A program made the translations under genes and the position numbers. A stretch of 64,000 nt of DNA from NCBI RefSeq assembly GCF_023074075.1, contig NZ_JADPKT010000091.1, positions 124,001 through 188,000 of the forward strand, read 5' to 3'. Origin of the DNA: Bradyrhizobium sp. 138. Its GTDB lineage: Bacteria > Pseudomonadota > Alphaproteobacteria > Rhizobiales > Xanthobacteraceae. This document shows, in pieces, positions 27,581-35,339 of this stretch. The stretch's first letter is position 1. Each line of letters starts with the position of its first letter. The notes beneath the pieces were generated by a model. The model saw nothing but the letters and a program-made list of their open reading frames with translations. It did no database searches and was not told where the DNA came from.

Positions 27581-27820
27581 CTAGACTGCAGAGATCTCTG
27601 CCTCGAGGCAGCCAACCACCAAGTGCTTGCCGAAGTCGACCATATAAATGGGTAGCTTCGCTTCCGTATGGCGACCGACCTGGACGATCTCACCAATGTA
27701 CCCGACGCTGACCAGACACTCTTCCGCCGACGCGCCGGGAAAGGAACCGTCGTTGAGCAGATCGATTGCCGCCTTGACACGTTGGCCTGACCGGTATTTT
27801 GGCGATCTTGGTTCGATCAT
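27581..27820 (-). CDS. nifZ: NifZ domain protein, second copy
   Basis: 79 residues. The ATG at 27820 overlaps the stop of the upstream nifZ (ATGA), indicating translational coupling. The sequence (MIEPRSPKYRSGQRVKAAID, then VSVGYIGEIVQVGRHTEAKL, PIYMVDFGKHLVVGCLEAE) is one NifZ barrel unit: a GQRV start, G.IGEIVQVG and I.-V-F. NifZ assists P-cluster maturation in the MoFe protein. It differs enough from the neighbouring NifZ to be a paralogue rather than a recent duplicate. The upstream ATG (27892) lies inside the first nifZ and is rejected. Confidence 0.85.
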   Translation of the reverse strand: MIEPRSPKYRSGQRVKAAIDLLNDGSFPGASAEECLVSVGYIGEIVQVGRHTEAKLPIYMVDFGKHLVVGCLEAEISAV

Positions 27821-28137
27821 CGGGGTGCCGCTCCTGACAAGAACGGCTCCTCGCCTTCGTGGCTTGGCGTGACTAGATCGAGCTCCTTGCATTTCATGCC
27901 GACGCGATTGCCGGAGCCGAGGAATTCGACTCCATAGATATAAAATTGCTGCAGGAACGTGCCGATCGAGATGACATAGCCAAGCTCGCCTTTCTTGACC
28001 AGAACCTCACCGATCTCCTTGCCCACATAGGTGCCGTCGTTACGGATGGTGCGGTTGGCCCGCACTTTGTCACCATAATCAAAGAAGGGGGCGTCCGTCA
28101 GCTCGACGATGTCACTGTCACGGGCGATGTTGCTCAT
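27817..28137 (-). CDS. nifZ: NifZ, nitrogenase MoFe-protein maturation factor
   Basis: 106 residues starting MSNIARDSDIVELTDAPFFD behind GGGACGG. The single NifZ unit is readable: YGDKVRANRTIRNDGTYVGK, EIGEVLVKKGELGYVISIGT, FLQQFYIYGVEFLGSGNRVG. NifZ acts as a chaperone-like factor in forming the second P-cluster of NifDK. It is the first gene of a nifZ-nifZ-119 aa set on the minus strand. The set may be read from the nifB promoter through fdxN across a 1.1-kb spacer, or from a promoter not recognised here. Confidence 0.9.
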   Translation of the reverse strand: MSNIARDSDIVELTDAPFFDYGDKVRANRTIRNDGTYVGKEIGEVLVKKGELGYVISIGTFLQQFYIYGVEFLGSGNRVGMKCKELDLVTPSHEGEEPFLSGAAPR

Positions 28138-29251
28138 GCTGCCGTCCCTGTTCCATAGTTAACTGTGCCGCGCCTTGCAGGCCGCCCGGCCTTACGGACT
28201 ACCCTATCATGATGCTCGATCAACTCCCTCCATTCCCGCACGGCGGCGCTTGCGATCACGGATTGCATGAGCCTGTCGGGATCCGGTGCAGCAACATCAA
28301 CGCCCGCAACCTAAACTCCAGATGCTCGAGAGTATCGGTGAGCCCATGGTGATGTTGAAGAAGCCATCGACGCGGCACGCGCGTCTGCCATCGAGGGAGG
28401 CGTGCTTGAGCCGGCGGCGAGGCGCGTGCTTCAGCGCGGGATGCGCACAGCCGACAGAGTCGACCTGATTACCCCGGCAACCGATGGCATTGTGGACGTC
28501 ATCACTCACGGTCCCGCCCATACGCTCGAGCGTGCCCAACAACACCTTGGCCCCAGCCTTGTCCGCGGGACAAAGCCCCAGCAGTCTCCCGACAGCTGCC
28601 GTCCTTCCCGAGTTGCCCGAGACGCATCTGCAAGTCGGCAATATGCGTTGAGCGAGAACAGGAAGACCCACACGAGGTGCTCTCATAGCAGCCGAATTCC
28701 GGCTTGGTGGCGCCCACCGCACAGGTGGCAGGAATTCGTTTCCGCATCACGTGATCCGGTGCGAACGCCTTGGCGTGGCGCAGGTGTACTTTCTGCACTT
28801 TCATCGAGGTGATAGGATAGCCCTGTTGCCCTGGGATGATGCTCGGCCGGCTCGACACCGTGCGACCAAGACAGGACTCGGCGAGGACGCCCTCTTTTGG
28901 ATGACCAACTGAAGAAGGCCTCGGGCATGAATGTCGCCTGATCAACAATGGCTGCGGGTGCCTGGATTGATGTCGCGGAAGACGCGTCCGCTCTTCGTGG
29001 GCCCATCGGCGAAATCGATCCTCCACGCTCAAGACGGCGGCCTTCGGGCCGACAGGAATAGCTCGACGCGCTCCCGCCGACGTGCTCGTCGCTACAATAT
29101 GACTTGGCAACTTGCGAAAACGTTTGCGACCAGGGCGAGCCGTCCACCTGGTCAGAGAAGGCGAAAGCCGCGACCGGCGCCTCGTCAAGGCGGAGCATCA
29201 TCCGCCCGAGTTTCTGAACCTTTAGTGTCGTAGTGACATCCATCGTAGCCC
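28138..29251. other. 1.1-kb spacer between fdxN and nifZ
   Basis: Minus-strand frames are open for long stretches (28502-29188; 28683-29297, beginning MDVTTTLKVQKLGRMMLRLD near 29241) but match no family I recognise. The pieces change frame where the sense fades, so a decayed gene is likelier than an intact one. No sigma-54 promoter was found in front of nifZ. Confidence 0.45.
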
Positions 29252-29476
29252 TCAAGCAGACTCCTGGTGACGCGGCAGTGCCGTGTCGAGCACGCATGTA
29301 TTGTCAACCGGGCAAACCGCCACGCACTGCGGCTCATCAAAGTAGGCGGCGCACTCGGTGCATTTCTCAGGATCGATTAGGAAAACGCCGGCTCGCTCGG
29401 AAATAGCGAAATTCGGGCATTGCGTTTCGCACGCCGAACAGCCCGTGCATTGCGAGGCGATGATCTTGAACGGCAT
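29252..29476 (-). CDS. fdxN: FdxN, 2[4Fe-4S] ferredoxin
   Basis: 74 residues with two cluster motifs: SQCTGCSACETQCPNFAIS (CX2CX2CX3CP) and KCTECAAYFDEPQCVAVCP, where the second motif has the longer loop seen in this family. FdxN is a low-potential electron carrier tied to NifB and nitrogenase in rhizobia (FrxA in Bradyrhizobium). The start MPFKIIASQC is 17 bp after the nifB stop on the same strand, so it is co-transcribed with nifB from the sigma-54 promoter at 31121. No lesions are seen. Confidence 0.95.
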   Translation of the reverse strand: MPFKIIASQCTGCSACETQCPNFAISERAGVFLIDPEKCTECAAYFDEPQCVAVCPVDNTCVLDTALPRHQESA

Positions 29477-29493
29477 TGTCTGAACCCATCCTC

Positions 29494-31050
29494 TCAGGCG
29501 GCGGAAATCAGCGCATTGCGGCGGGCCGCCGGATCGACCCGCTCAACGTGCTTGATCTTCCCCTCATTGACTTTATCGAGATAGAGTTTGAACCAGGCGA
29601 TCGCCGAGCCATCAATGAACTCGTAGGCATACTGAGCGACCGGTTCGATTCCGGCCTTGATCAATTCGGCCTTCGGGCAGCCGCCGATCTTTGACACGAA
29701 CACGGCATGACAATCGTTGATGGCGCCGATGGCGATTTCGAGCTTGCTGTCCTCGCCATGGCCGCCCTGGCAATAGGGATGAATAGGACGATGACCAACG
29801 AATTTTGCGCCCGAAGTCGAGAGCTCGTAGATCTGGAACTCCTTGGCGTGACCGAAGTGCTGGTTGATTAATCCCGAGCCCTTGGTTGCAACCGCCACCA
29901 GCACCTTGATTTCGCTGGACGCGCTGGCGAGCCCCGCAACCTGCTCCTGCTTGGCCGCGAGCTTTGCAATGCGCGCCTTCTCGACTTTGGCCTGATACTC
30001 CTTTCGGGCCTGCTCATCATATTTGATGTCCATGGCCATGATCTTTTCCATGGTGAACTCCGCGCCGCGGTCCTCCCCGAGTAGTCCGACGGCGTCGGCG
30101 CGGCACTGGCGACAGTGACGCATCATGTTCATCTCGCTTTCGCAGCTATCCTGCAATGCTGTCACTTCCTGTGCGGTCGGGCCGCGTTGCCCGCTGAGAC
30201 CGAACACGGTGCCGTGCTCGGGCGACGAAATCAGCGGCATAACGTTATGCAGGAAGGCGCCGCGCGACTTCACGGCCTTGTTAACCTCAACCAGATGCTG
30301 ATCGTTAATCCCGGGAATCATCACCGAGTTGACTTTGCACAGGATGCCGCGCGCGGTGAGCATCTCCAGGCCCTGGAGCTGCCGATTGCTGAGGATGCTT
30401 GCAGCTTCAATGCCTGTGTAGCGCTTGTGGCGGTGAAAGATCCAGGGATAGATCTTTGCGCCAATATCGGGATCGATCATGTTGATCGTGATCGTCACGT
30501 GATCGACCTTGAGTCTTGCGATCGTGTCGACATGATCAGCTAGCGCCAGGCCGTTCGTCGAGAGGCACAGCTTGAGATCTGGCGCGAGTTTATTGACGAG
30601 CTCGAACGTCTTGAATGTCTTGTCCGGATTCGCCAGGGGGTCGCCAGGGCCAGCAACGCCGACCACGCTCATCTGAGGGATCGCGGAAGCGACGGCCAGC
30701 ACCTTCTTGGCGGCCTGCTCCGGCGTCAACTTCTCGCTGACAATGCCGGGGCGCGATTCGTTGGCGCAATCGTATTTACGATTACAGTAATTGCACTGGA
30801 TATTGCAGGCGGGGGCGACCGCGACGTGCATGCGGGCATAATGGTGGTGCGCCTCCTCGCTGTAGCAGGGATGGCTCTTCACCTTTTCCCAGACCTCATT
30901 TGGCACATTGCCGATGCCGGCCTGAGATCCGCAGCTCGCCTTGCCGCTTCCACCGACCGTACCGCAGCTCTTGTGCTTAGCCATGACTTGCATGGTCTCG
31001 CTGATCTCGCCGCCGCCGCAGGATACCCGGTGTTGCGCTGAAGTACTCAT
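29494..31050 (-). CDS. nifB: NifB, radical SAM FeMo-co core synthase
   Basis: 518 residues from MSTSAQHRVSCGGGE at 31050; an ATG at 31146 lies upstream of the promoter and is rejected. NifB fuses two [4Fe-4S] clusters and inserts carbide to make NifB-co. The radical SAM motif is ACNIQCNYCNRKYDC (CX3CX2C) near residue 80. Extra cluster-ligand cysteines appear in the N-terminal KHKSCG..., HPCYSEEAHHHYARMH and MMRHCRQCRADAVG. The last ~120 residues (IKVLVAVATKGSGLINQHFG) are a NifX-like domain that may carry the cofactor. It is the first gene of nifB-fdxN. Confidence 0.98.
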   Translation of the reverse strand: MSTSAQHRVSCGGGEISETMQVMAKHKSCGTVGGSGKASCGSQAGIGNVPNEVWEKVKSHPCYSEEAHHHYARMHVAVAPACNIQCNYCNRKYDCANESRPGIVSEKLTPEQAAKKVLAVASAIPQMSVVGVAGPGDPLANPDKTFKTFELVNKLAPDLKLCLSTNGLALADHVDTIARLKVDHVTITINMIDPDIGAKIYPWIFHRHKRYTGIEAASILSNRQLQGLEMLTARGILCKVNSVMIPGINDQHLVEVNKAVKSRGAFLHNVMPLISSPEHGTVFGLSGQRGPTAQEVTALQDSCESEMNMMRHCRQCRADAVGLLGEDRGAEFTMEKIMAMDIKYDEQARKEYQAKVEKARIAKLAAKQEQVAGLASASSEIKVLVAVATKGSGLINQHFGHAKEFQIYELSTSGAKFVGHRPIHPYCQGGHGEDSKLEIAIGAINDCHAVFVSKIGGCPKAELIKAGIEPVAQYAYEFIDGSAIAWFKLYLDKVNEGKIKHVERVDPAARRNALISAA

Positions 31051-31120
31051 TTTTCCAATTCTCTTCGCAAGTCGAATCCTTCCAGGCAAGCATCCCCAGA
31101 ATCGTTTCTGAAAAGCCAAG

Positions 31121-31136
31121 AGCAACTGACGTGCCA
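31121..31136 (-). promoter_or_regulatory. Sigma-54 promoter of nifB
   Basis: On the minus strand TGGCACGTCAGTTGCT, a perfect -24/-12 match about 70 bp upstream of the nifB start. Confidence 0.95.
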
Positions 31137-31214
31137 TACCTGCCACAAACGAATTTTTTGGTTCGCTTCAAGCAGTTAGATAACGCCTGCTCGAATGTCC
31201 GTTTTATCAACTCA

Positions 31215-31230
31215 TGTTGGAAAGCTGACA
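31215..31230. promoter_or_regulatory. NifA upstream activator site for nifB
   Basis: TGT-TGGAAAGCTG-ACA, 79 bp upstream of the -24 box at 31136. Confidence 0.8.
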
Positions 31231-31686
31231 GAAATTGCGATCACAAGAGCGCTGGCCGCGCTATGATGACAGCGGGTACGCTCTTCATCTATGCCCTTGG
31301 GCCAAGAGCATGGCGGCTGGTGTCGTTGGAAGTTGATCTTGTCGCCGAAATGTGACGCGTATGCAAAGCACAATCCGCAAAAGCCGTTCCGGAGCTTTGA
31401 AGGACAACTTGAACCGGCGATCCTACGTAGATGCAGACAAGAAGCAGCCCCCGTTACCGACCTATGTCGTGAAGATCACGCGGGCCTCCGCCCTGACACT
31501 CCGGAAGGCATTGTCGGGGTGAAGAGAAACGTCTGGTGGCCAGGGTGCCGGCGGCCACGAATTGGACCGTGCGTCCAAACGTTGGCTGGCATCTCGAAAA
31601 GGTCTTGCGGGTTTGGACGCCGATCAGATTCGTAAGGCTGCAGCCGCCTCGGTCGACATCGCACGAACTGCCGTCCAACAACTACG
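31231..31686. other. 450-bp spacer between nifB and the S9 peptidase gene
   Basis: No gene can be supported. Plus-strand frames 31291-31635 and 31536-32120 are chance frames, the latter antisense to the peptidase. No terminator hairpin with a T-run was seen. Confidence 0.4.
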
Positions 31687-33798
31687 CTACGTCGCTGACG
31701 TCTCGGTATCCAGCCAGCCGATCCTGCTCTTCAGGAAACTCAGGCCCAGCACCAACAAGCTGGCGTGCTCCCTGTTGTCCTTGCCATAGCCGTGGCCGCC
31801 GGCGGCATGCTCGTAGAAATAAGCCTCATAGCCCATCGCCTGCAGCTTCGCTGCCATTTTGCGCGCATGTCCGGGATGGACGCGATCGTCCCGCCGCCTG
31901 GTGGCCATCAGGATCGGCGGATAGGACTGCCCGGGTCTTGCGGCATGATAGGCAGAATAGGTCTTCAGCCACTCCCACTCCTCAGCGTTATCGGGATCAC
32001 CATATTCGGCGAGCCAGTTCGCCCCGGCGAGCAGTTTGGTGTAGCGGCGCATGTCGATCAGCGGGACGGTGCAGAACAGTGCGCCAAAGAGCCCGGGATA
32101 TCGCGTTAGCATGTTGGTAATCAGGATACCGCCGTTCGATCCACTCTCGGCCCCGATCCGCTTGGCCTGTGTCACGCCGCGCTTAACGAGATCGGCGGCG
32201 ACGGCTGCGAAATCGTCATGCGACAATCTCTTGCCGGCCAACCGGCCGGCGTCGTGCCAGCGCGTGCCGAACTCACCGCCGCCGCGTAAATTTGCCTGAA
32301 CCGTGGTGCCGCCGCAGTGAAGCCAAAGCTTACCGAGCGCGGAATTGTAATACGGTTTCACCGAGATTCCAAACCCGCCATATCCGCTCAGATGGACCGG
32401 CGCGTTGCCGGTCTGTCTGACCGGGCCGGTCTGTAGGTAGGGAATTCGCTCACCGTCGATCGAGATGGCCTCGTGCCGCGTGACCACGCAGTGCTCCGCG
32501 GCAAACGTCTTCGGCGCCTGCTTCAGCACGGCGGGACTGCCAACGCCCCGCTCCATCAGGATGAGGGACGGCGGGGTGAGCGGATCCTCGACGTGAGCCA
32601 GCAAGTCGCCATTGCTCTCGGACGGATCGTGATCGAGAGACCAGATGTCGACCACGCCAAGATCAGGAAGCCCGCCCAATTCCTCGCGGTTCCAGCCATG
32701 ATCGGATGGCGTGCAGATCTCGAAGACTGGCCGGAGTTCGTCGAGAATACAAAGCACAACCTTGCCCGCACTCCAAAAGAAGCTCTGCAGCGCACGGCGT
32801 CGGCCCGGCTCGAAGAGAATCTCGAACTGGCGGCTGCCCGCCAGGAATGCCGGCAGCGGGATGACGAGCACCGTATCCGCGGCATAGGTCTGCCCTGCCA
32901 CAGACCAGGATTCGCGCGGCTTCAGGGCAAGCCAGTTGCGATGCGACCGCATCCAGATATTACTTGGCAAGTCGAGCCTCGTCTTGGCGCCCGTTTCATC
33001 GCCCAGCCAGACCACGCAATCGGAGACGTCTGTCGCATCGAGGAACCAGATCCTGGGCGGCACGACAGTGTCGTCAACACTGCAACCGACTGACACATGA
33101 GCGACCTTGATCTCAAAGATCACTGCCGCTTTGTCAACATGCGTACCACGCCGCCACAGCCTCACCGTGCGCGCATAGCCGGTGGTCGCGGCCATGCCAT
33201 CGCCATGGGAGCTTAACAACACCAGCGTATCAGAATCGAGCCATACGCCGCTGCCTTTGGCTTCCGGCAAGCTAAAGCCATCGTGGACGAAGAGCTTCGT
33301 GTCTGAATCGAACTCGCGCAAAGTGACGGCATCGCTTCCGCCGCGCGATAGACTCAAGATCCATCGCGAGTGATTTCCAGGCGGTGCGGCCGTGGCGTTC
33401 AGAAGCCAGTCTTTGCCTTCGCTGACGGCAAGTTCATCGAGGTCGAGCAGAACGTCCCATGACGGCTTCAGCGTGCGATACTCTTTCAGAGTGGTTCGCC
33501 GCCAGAGGCCGCGTGGATTATTGGCGTCCCTCCACAGATTGTAGAGATACCCGCCGCGCCGGCTGACATAGGGGATATTGTCAGGTCGGTCGTAAATCGC
33601 TGTCAGCGCATCTCCGTCTCGTTCGGCTGCGGGTCCGCCAAACACCTCCAGGGTTCTGCTATTCTGCCGCTCGACGAAGTTCAGCGCCCGCGCGCCTTCG
33701 ATCTGTTCCAACCATAGATAGGGATCATCGTCAGGAGCGGAGGGCGTTGGCCTTTCAGTTCGCGCGTCATCGACGCTCCTTGTCTGACCATGCTTCAT
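31687..33798 (-). CDS. S9 (prolyl oligopeptidase) family serine peptidase
   Basis: 703 residues, full length for the family. The N-terminus (DDDPYLWLEQIEGARALNFV) leads into a beta-propeller. The C-terminal alpha/beta-hydrolase domain begins near residue 430 (VHLSGYGGFGISVKPYYNSA). The catalytic Ser is in RIGAESGSNGGILITNML (GxSxGG), the Asp in DDRVHPGHARKM and the His in HAAGGHGYGKDN. No signal peptide is present, so it is probably cytoplasmic and cleaves short peptides, often after proline. It sits inside the nif region, but an IS5-family element has inserted 12 bp before its start and may have cut it off from the fixU-nifS operon. The ATG at 33798 has no clear ribosome-binding site. Confidence 0.92.
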   Translation of the reverse strand: MKHGQTRSVDDARTERPTPSAPDDDPYLWLEQIEGARALNFVERQNSRTLEVFGGPAAERDGDALTAIYDRPDNIPYVSRRGGYLYNLWRDANNPRGLWRRTTLKEYRTLKPSWDVLLDLDELAVSEGKDWLLNATAAPPGNHSRWILSLSRGGSDAVTLREFDSDTKLFVHDGFSLPEAKGSGVWLDSDTLVLLSSHGDGMAATTGYARTVRLWRRGTHVDKAAVIFEIKVAHVSVGCSVDDTVVPPRIWFLDATDVSDCVVWLGDETGAKTRLDLPSNIWMRSHRNWLALKPRESWSVAGQTYAADTVLVIPLPAFLAGSRQFEILFEPGRRRALQSFFWSAGKVVLCILDELRPVFEICTPSDHGWNREELGGLPDLGVVDIWSLDHDPSESNGDLLAHVEDPLTPPSLILMERGVGSPAVLKQAPKTFAAEHCVVTRHEAISIDGERIPYLQTGPVRQTGNAPVHLSGYGGFGISVKPYYNSALGKLWLHCGGTTVQANLRGGGEFGTRWHDAGRLAGKRLSHDDFAAVAADLVKRGVTQAKRIGAESGSNGGILITNMLTRYPGLFGALFCTVPLIDMRRYTKLLAGANWLAEYGDPDNAEEWEWLKTYSAYHAARPGQSYPPILMATRRRDDRVHPGHARKMAAKLQAMGYEAYFYEHAAGGHGYGKDNREHASLLVLGLSFLKSRIGWLDTETSAT

Positions 33799-33819
33799 TT
33801 ACAACCTTAGGGTCCAGAC

Positions 33820-34272
33820 TCAATTGAGCCAATATGCGACGAGAGCGGCGAGATGAACAGCGGCCAAGAAATTCCGGGCGAGCTTGTCATATCGTGTGGC
33901 GATGCGCCGGAAGTCCTTGAGCCGGCAAAAGCAGCGTTCGATGACATTGCGGCCTTTGTAGGCGCGTTTGTTGAAGCGATGGATGACGACACGGTTGGAT
34001 TTATTGGGAATGACGGGCTTGGCGCCGTGTCTAGCGATTTCGGCGCGAAGGTTGTCACCGTCGTACCCTTTGTCTGCGAGAAGCGCGCTCATGGGTGGTG
34101 CGAGCGCCAGAACATCGGGCGCAGCAGCGATGTCGGCATCCTGACCTGGGGTCAGATGCAGGACAACCGGTCGGCAGAGCGGATCGCTCAGCGCATGGAT
34201 CTTTGTCGTACGGCCTCCCCGCGAGCGGCCGATTGCCTGATTGTGCTCCCCCCTTTTCCGCCGGAGGCACAC
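33820..34272 (-). CDS. IS5-family transposase, second frame
   Basis: 150 residues in the frame shifted relative to OrfA. It carries the second catalytic Asp in LLADKGYDGDNLRAEIARHG, the PVIPNKSNR... region, and the final Glu region in NVIERCFCRLKDFRRIATRY (Y-(2)-R-(3)-E-(6)-K motif: AYKGRNVIERCFCRLK). It would be made as a fusion with OrfA by ribosomal slippage. The likely slip site is A4G6 on the coding strand (complement of 34248-34257, CCCCCCTTTT). The C-terminal end AALVAYWLN is natural for the family. Confidence 0.85.
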   Translation of the reverse strand: MCLRRKRGEHNQAIGRSRGGRTTKIHALSDPLCRPVVLHLTPGQDADIAAAPDVLALAPPMSALLADKGYDGDNLRAEIARHGAKPVIPNKSNRVVIHRFNKRAYKGRNVIERCFCRLKDFRRIATRYDKLARNFLAAVHLAALVAYWLN

Positions 34273-34580
34273 CGATGAGCTTTGATCGAAGTCGAGTCGA
34301 GCGACAGCACGACGGCATCTTTGCCAGGCTTAGCCAGTGCTTCAAAGATTGCGCACCATCGTTCGCGCTTAGCCCAGCGATTGAAGCGATTGTAGATCGT
34401 CGTGTAAGGACCGTATTCGCGCGGACAATCACGCCATCGCGCACCCGATTGCAGCATGTGAACGATGCCGCTGATGATGCGCCGGTCGTCGTCCCGATCC
34501 GGCCCCGTCAGCCCCGTCGGCAGATGAGGTTCGATACGAGCCCATTGCTTGTCATTCAGCCAAAACAAACCCGCACGCAT
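34188..34580 (-). CDS. IS5-family transposase, first frame
   Basis: 130 residues. The N-terminal DUF4096-like part reads RAGLFWLNDKQWARIEPHLP and ISGIVHMLQSGARWRDCPRE, then TTIYNRFNRWAKRERW. The first catalytic Asp is in AVVLSLDSTSIKAHR. The frame ends shortly after an A4G6 run, where slippage into the second frame would give the complete DDE enzyme. This two-frame layout is usual for the IS427 group of IS5. The start MRAGLFWLN at 34580 lies 66 bp inside the element. Confidence 0.85.
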   Translation of the reverse strand: MRAGLFWLNDKQWARIEPHLPTGLTGPDRDDDRRIISGIVHMLQSGARWRDCPREYGPYTTIYNRFNRWAKRERWCAIFEALAKPGKDAVVLSLDSTSIKAHRCASGGKGGSTIRQSAARGEAVRQRSMR

Positions 34581-34893
34581 TCTCTCGCCCCCGAATCAAG
34601 AACACCGAGGCAAGAGAATCACGTGGCGCTATTTAGGTACAGACCCTAGTCTTGACGCGTAGTTCGACTGATTCCAGGATTTGCATCGCGAACGTTGCAT
34701 CAAGATTTGCAAGCTACGAGCTGGCCCGAGATTCAATCCTCTCGAAACTGAATCTTGCGGAGTTGCAGCAATTGGCCTGACGCTGTTAAGATGCGCGGAA
34801 TGCAACGATCGGGCTGGCGATGTCAGCACAATGGGCCCTCGCGAGGGCCTTCCCATCAACGCCATCTCGCTGGCCCAACGCCTCAGTGCTGGC

Positions 34894-35121
34894 CTAGGCC
34901 GAGATATTGCGTGTGGCACCGCGCGTCGGCGCCATCTTGGTTCCCAAGGATGCGTCGAGCGCTTCCGGAGTCATCGGCACGCTCGGCTGGAACCTTCGGT
35001 CACGCCAAGCCAAAGCCAGAGAATGATGTGGCCTTCCTCGCAGGGGCCAAACCGCTCCGCCAAGAATAGCTTCCGCATCCGCCGGGTTGGCGAGGTTCTG
35101 TGGAGTCGCAGCATTCATCAT
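34894..35121 (-). CDS. Small protein coupled to fixU, 75 aa
   Basis: The ATG at 35121 overlaps the fixU stop (ATGA), which strongly suggests translational coupling and a real gene. The product MMNAATPQNLANPADAEAIL continues GGAVWPLRGRPHHSLALAWR and ends GTKMAPTRGATRNISA. It has no signal peptide, membrane helix or cysteine and matches no family I can name. As the last gene after hesB-nifU-nifS-fixU it should be nif-regulated. The frame may be truncated or shifted, since the second half (RRFQPSVPMTPEALDASLG) reads as loosely structured. Confidence 0.5.
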   Translation of the reverse strand: MMNAATPQNLANPADAEAILGGAVWPLRGRPHHSLALAWRDRRFQPSVPMTPEALDASLGTKMAPTRGATRNISA

Positions 35122-35339
35122 TCGGTTGCTTCGCCGCCGCGCTTCTTGGCGTTGATAGTGATTGGAAGGATGGTGTCACTCGCCATCGCGGGTAGGTCGA
35201 GCACCCAGCCATTCGCGATTCGAATCCAACCACCCCACAGCGTCTCGTGCTCACATTCGACAATCGACTCCTCAAGATCCTTCTTGGGCACATAAATCGA
35301 AAGCCCCGTCTCGGGCGAACGGCGAATCATGACCTTCAT
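35118..35339 (-). CDS. fixU: FixU/NifT family protein
   Basis: 73 residues. Its start overlaps the nifS stop by 4 bases (ATGA). The sequence MKVMIRRSPETGLSIYVPKK, then DLEESIVECEHETLWGGWIR and LPAMASDTILPITINAKKR is the complete NifT/FixU family signature. The function is unknown; these small proteins are found only in nif clusters and are not essential in tested diazotrophs. The upstream ATG at 35393 lies inside nifS and is rejected. Confidence 0.93.
   Translation of the reverse strand: MKVMIRRSPETGLSIYVPKKDLEESIVECEHETLWGGWIRIANGWVLDLPAMASDTILPITINAKKRGGEATE

Larger units (their letters stand above)
33810..34646 (-). mobile_element. Complete IS5-family (IS427-like) insertion sequence
   Basis: The ends carry short imperfect inverted repeats starting GGGTC (GGGTCCAGACT at 33810; GGGTCTGTACC read on the minus strand from 34646). 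Two overlapping transposase frames fill the element. Both appear intact, making this the only insertion sequence here that looks active. A clean target duplication was not seen. An internally deleted relative lies at 38770-39236 in the opposite orientation. Confidence 0.85.

Noticed and set aside
33807..34649. Target-site duplication for the IS5 element
   Set aside because: Flanking bases (TTA on the left, TAG on the right) do not form a clear matching TNA duplication.
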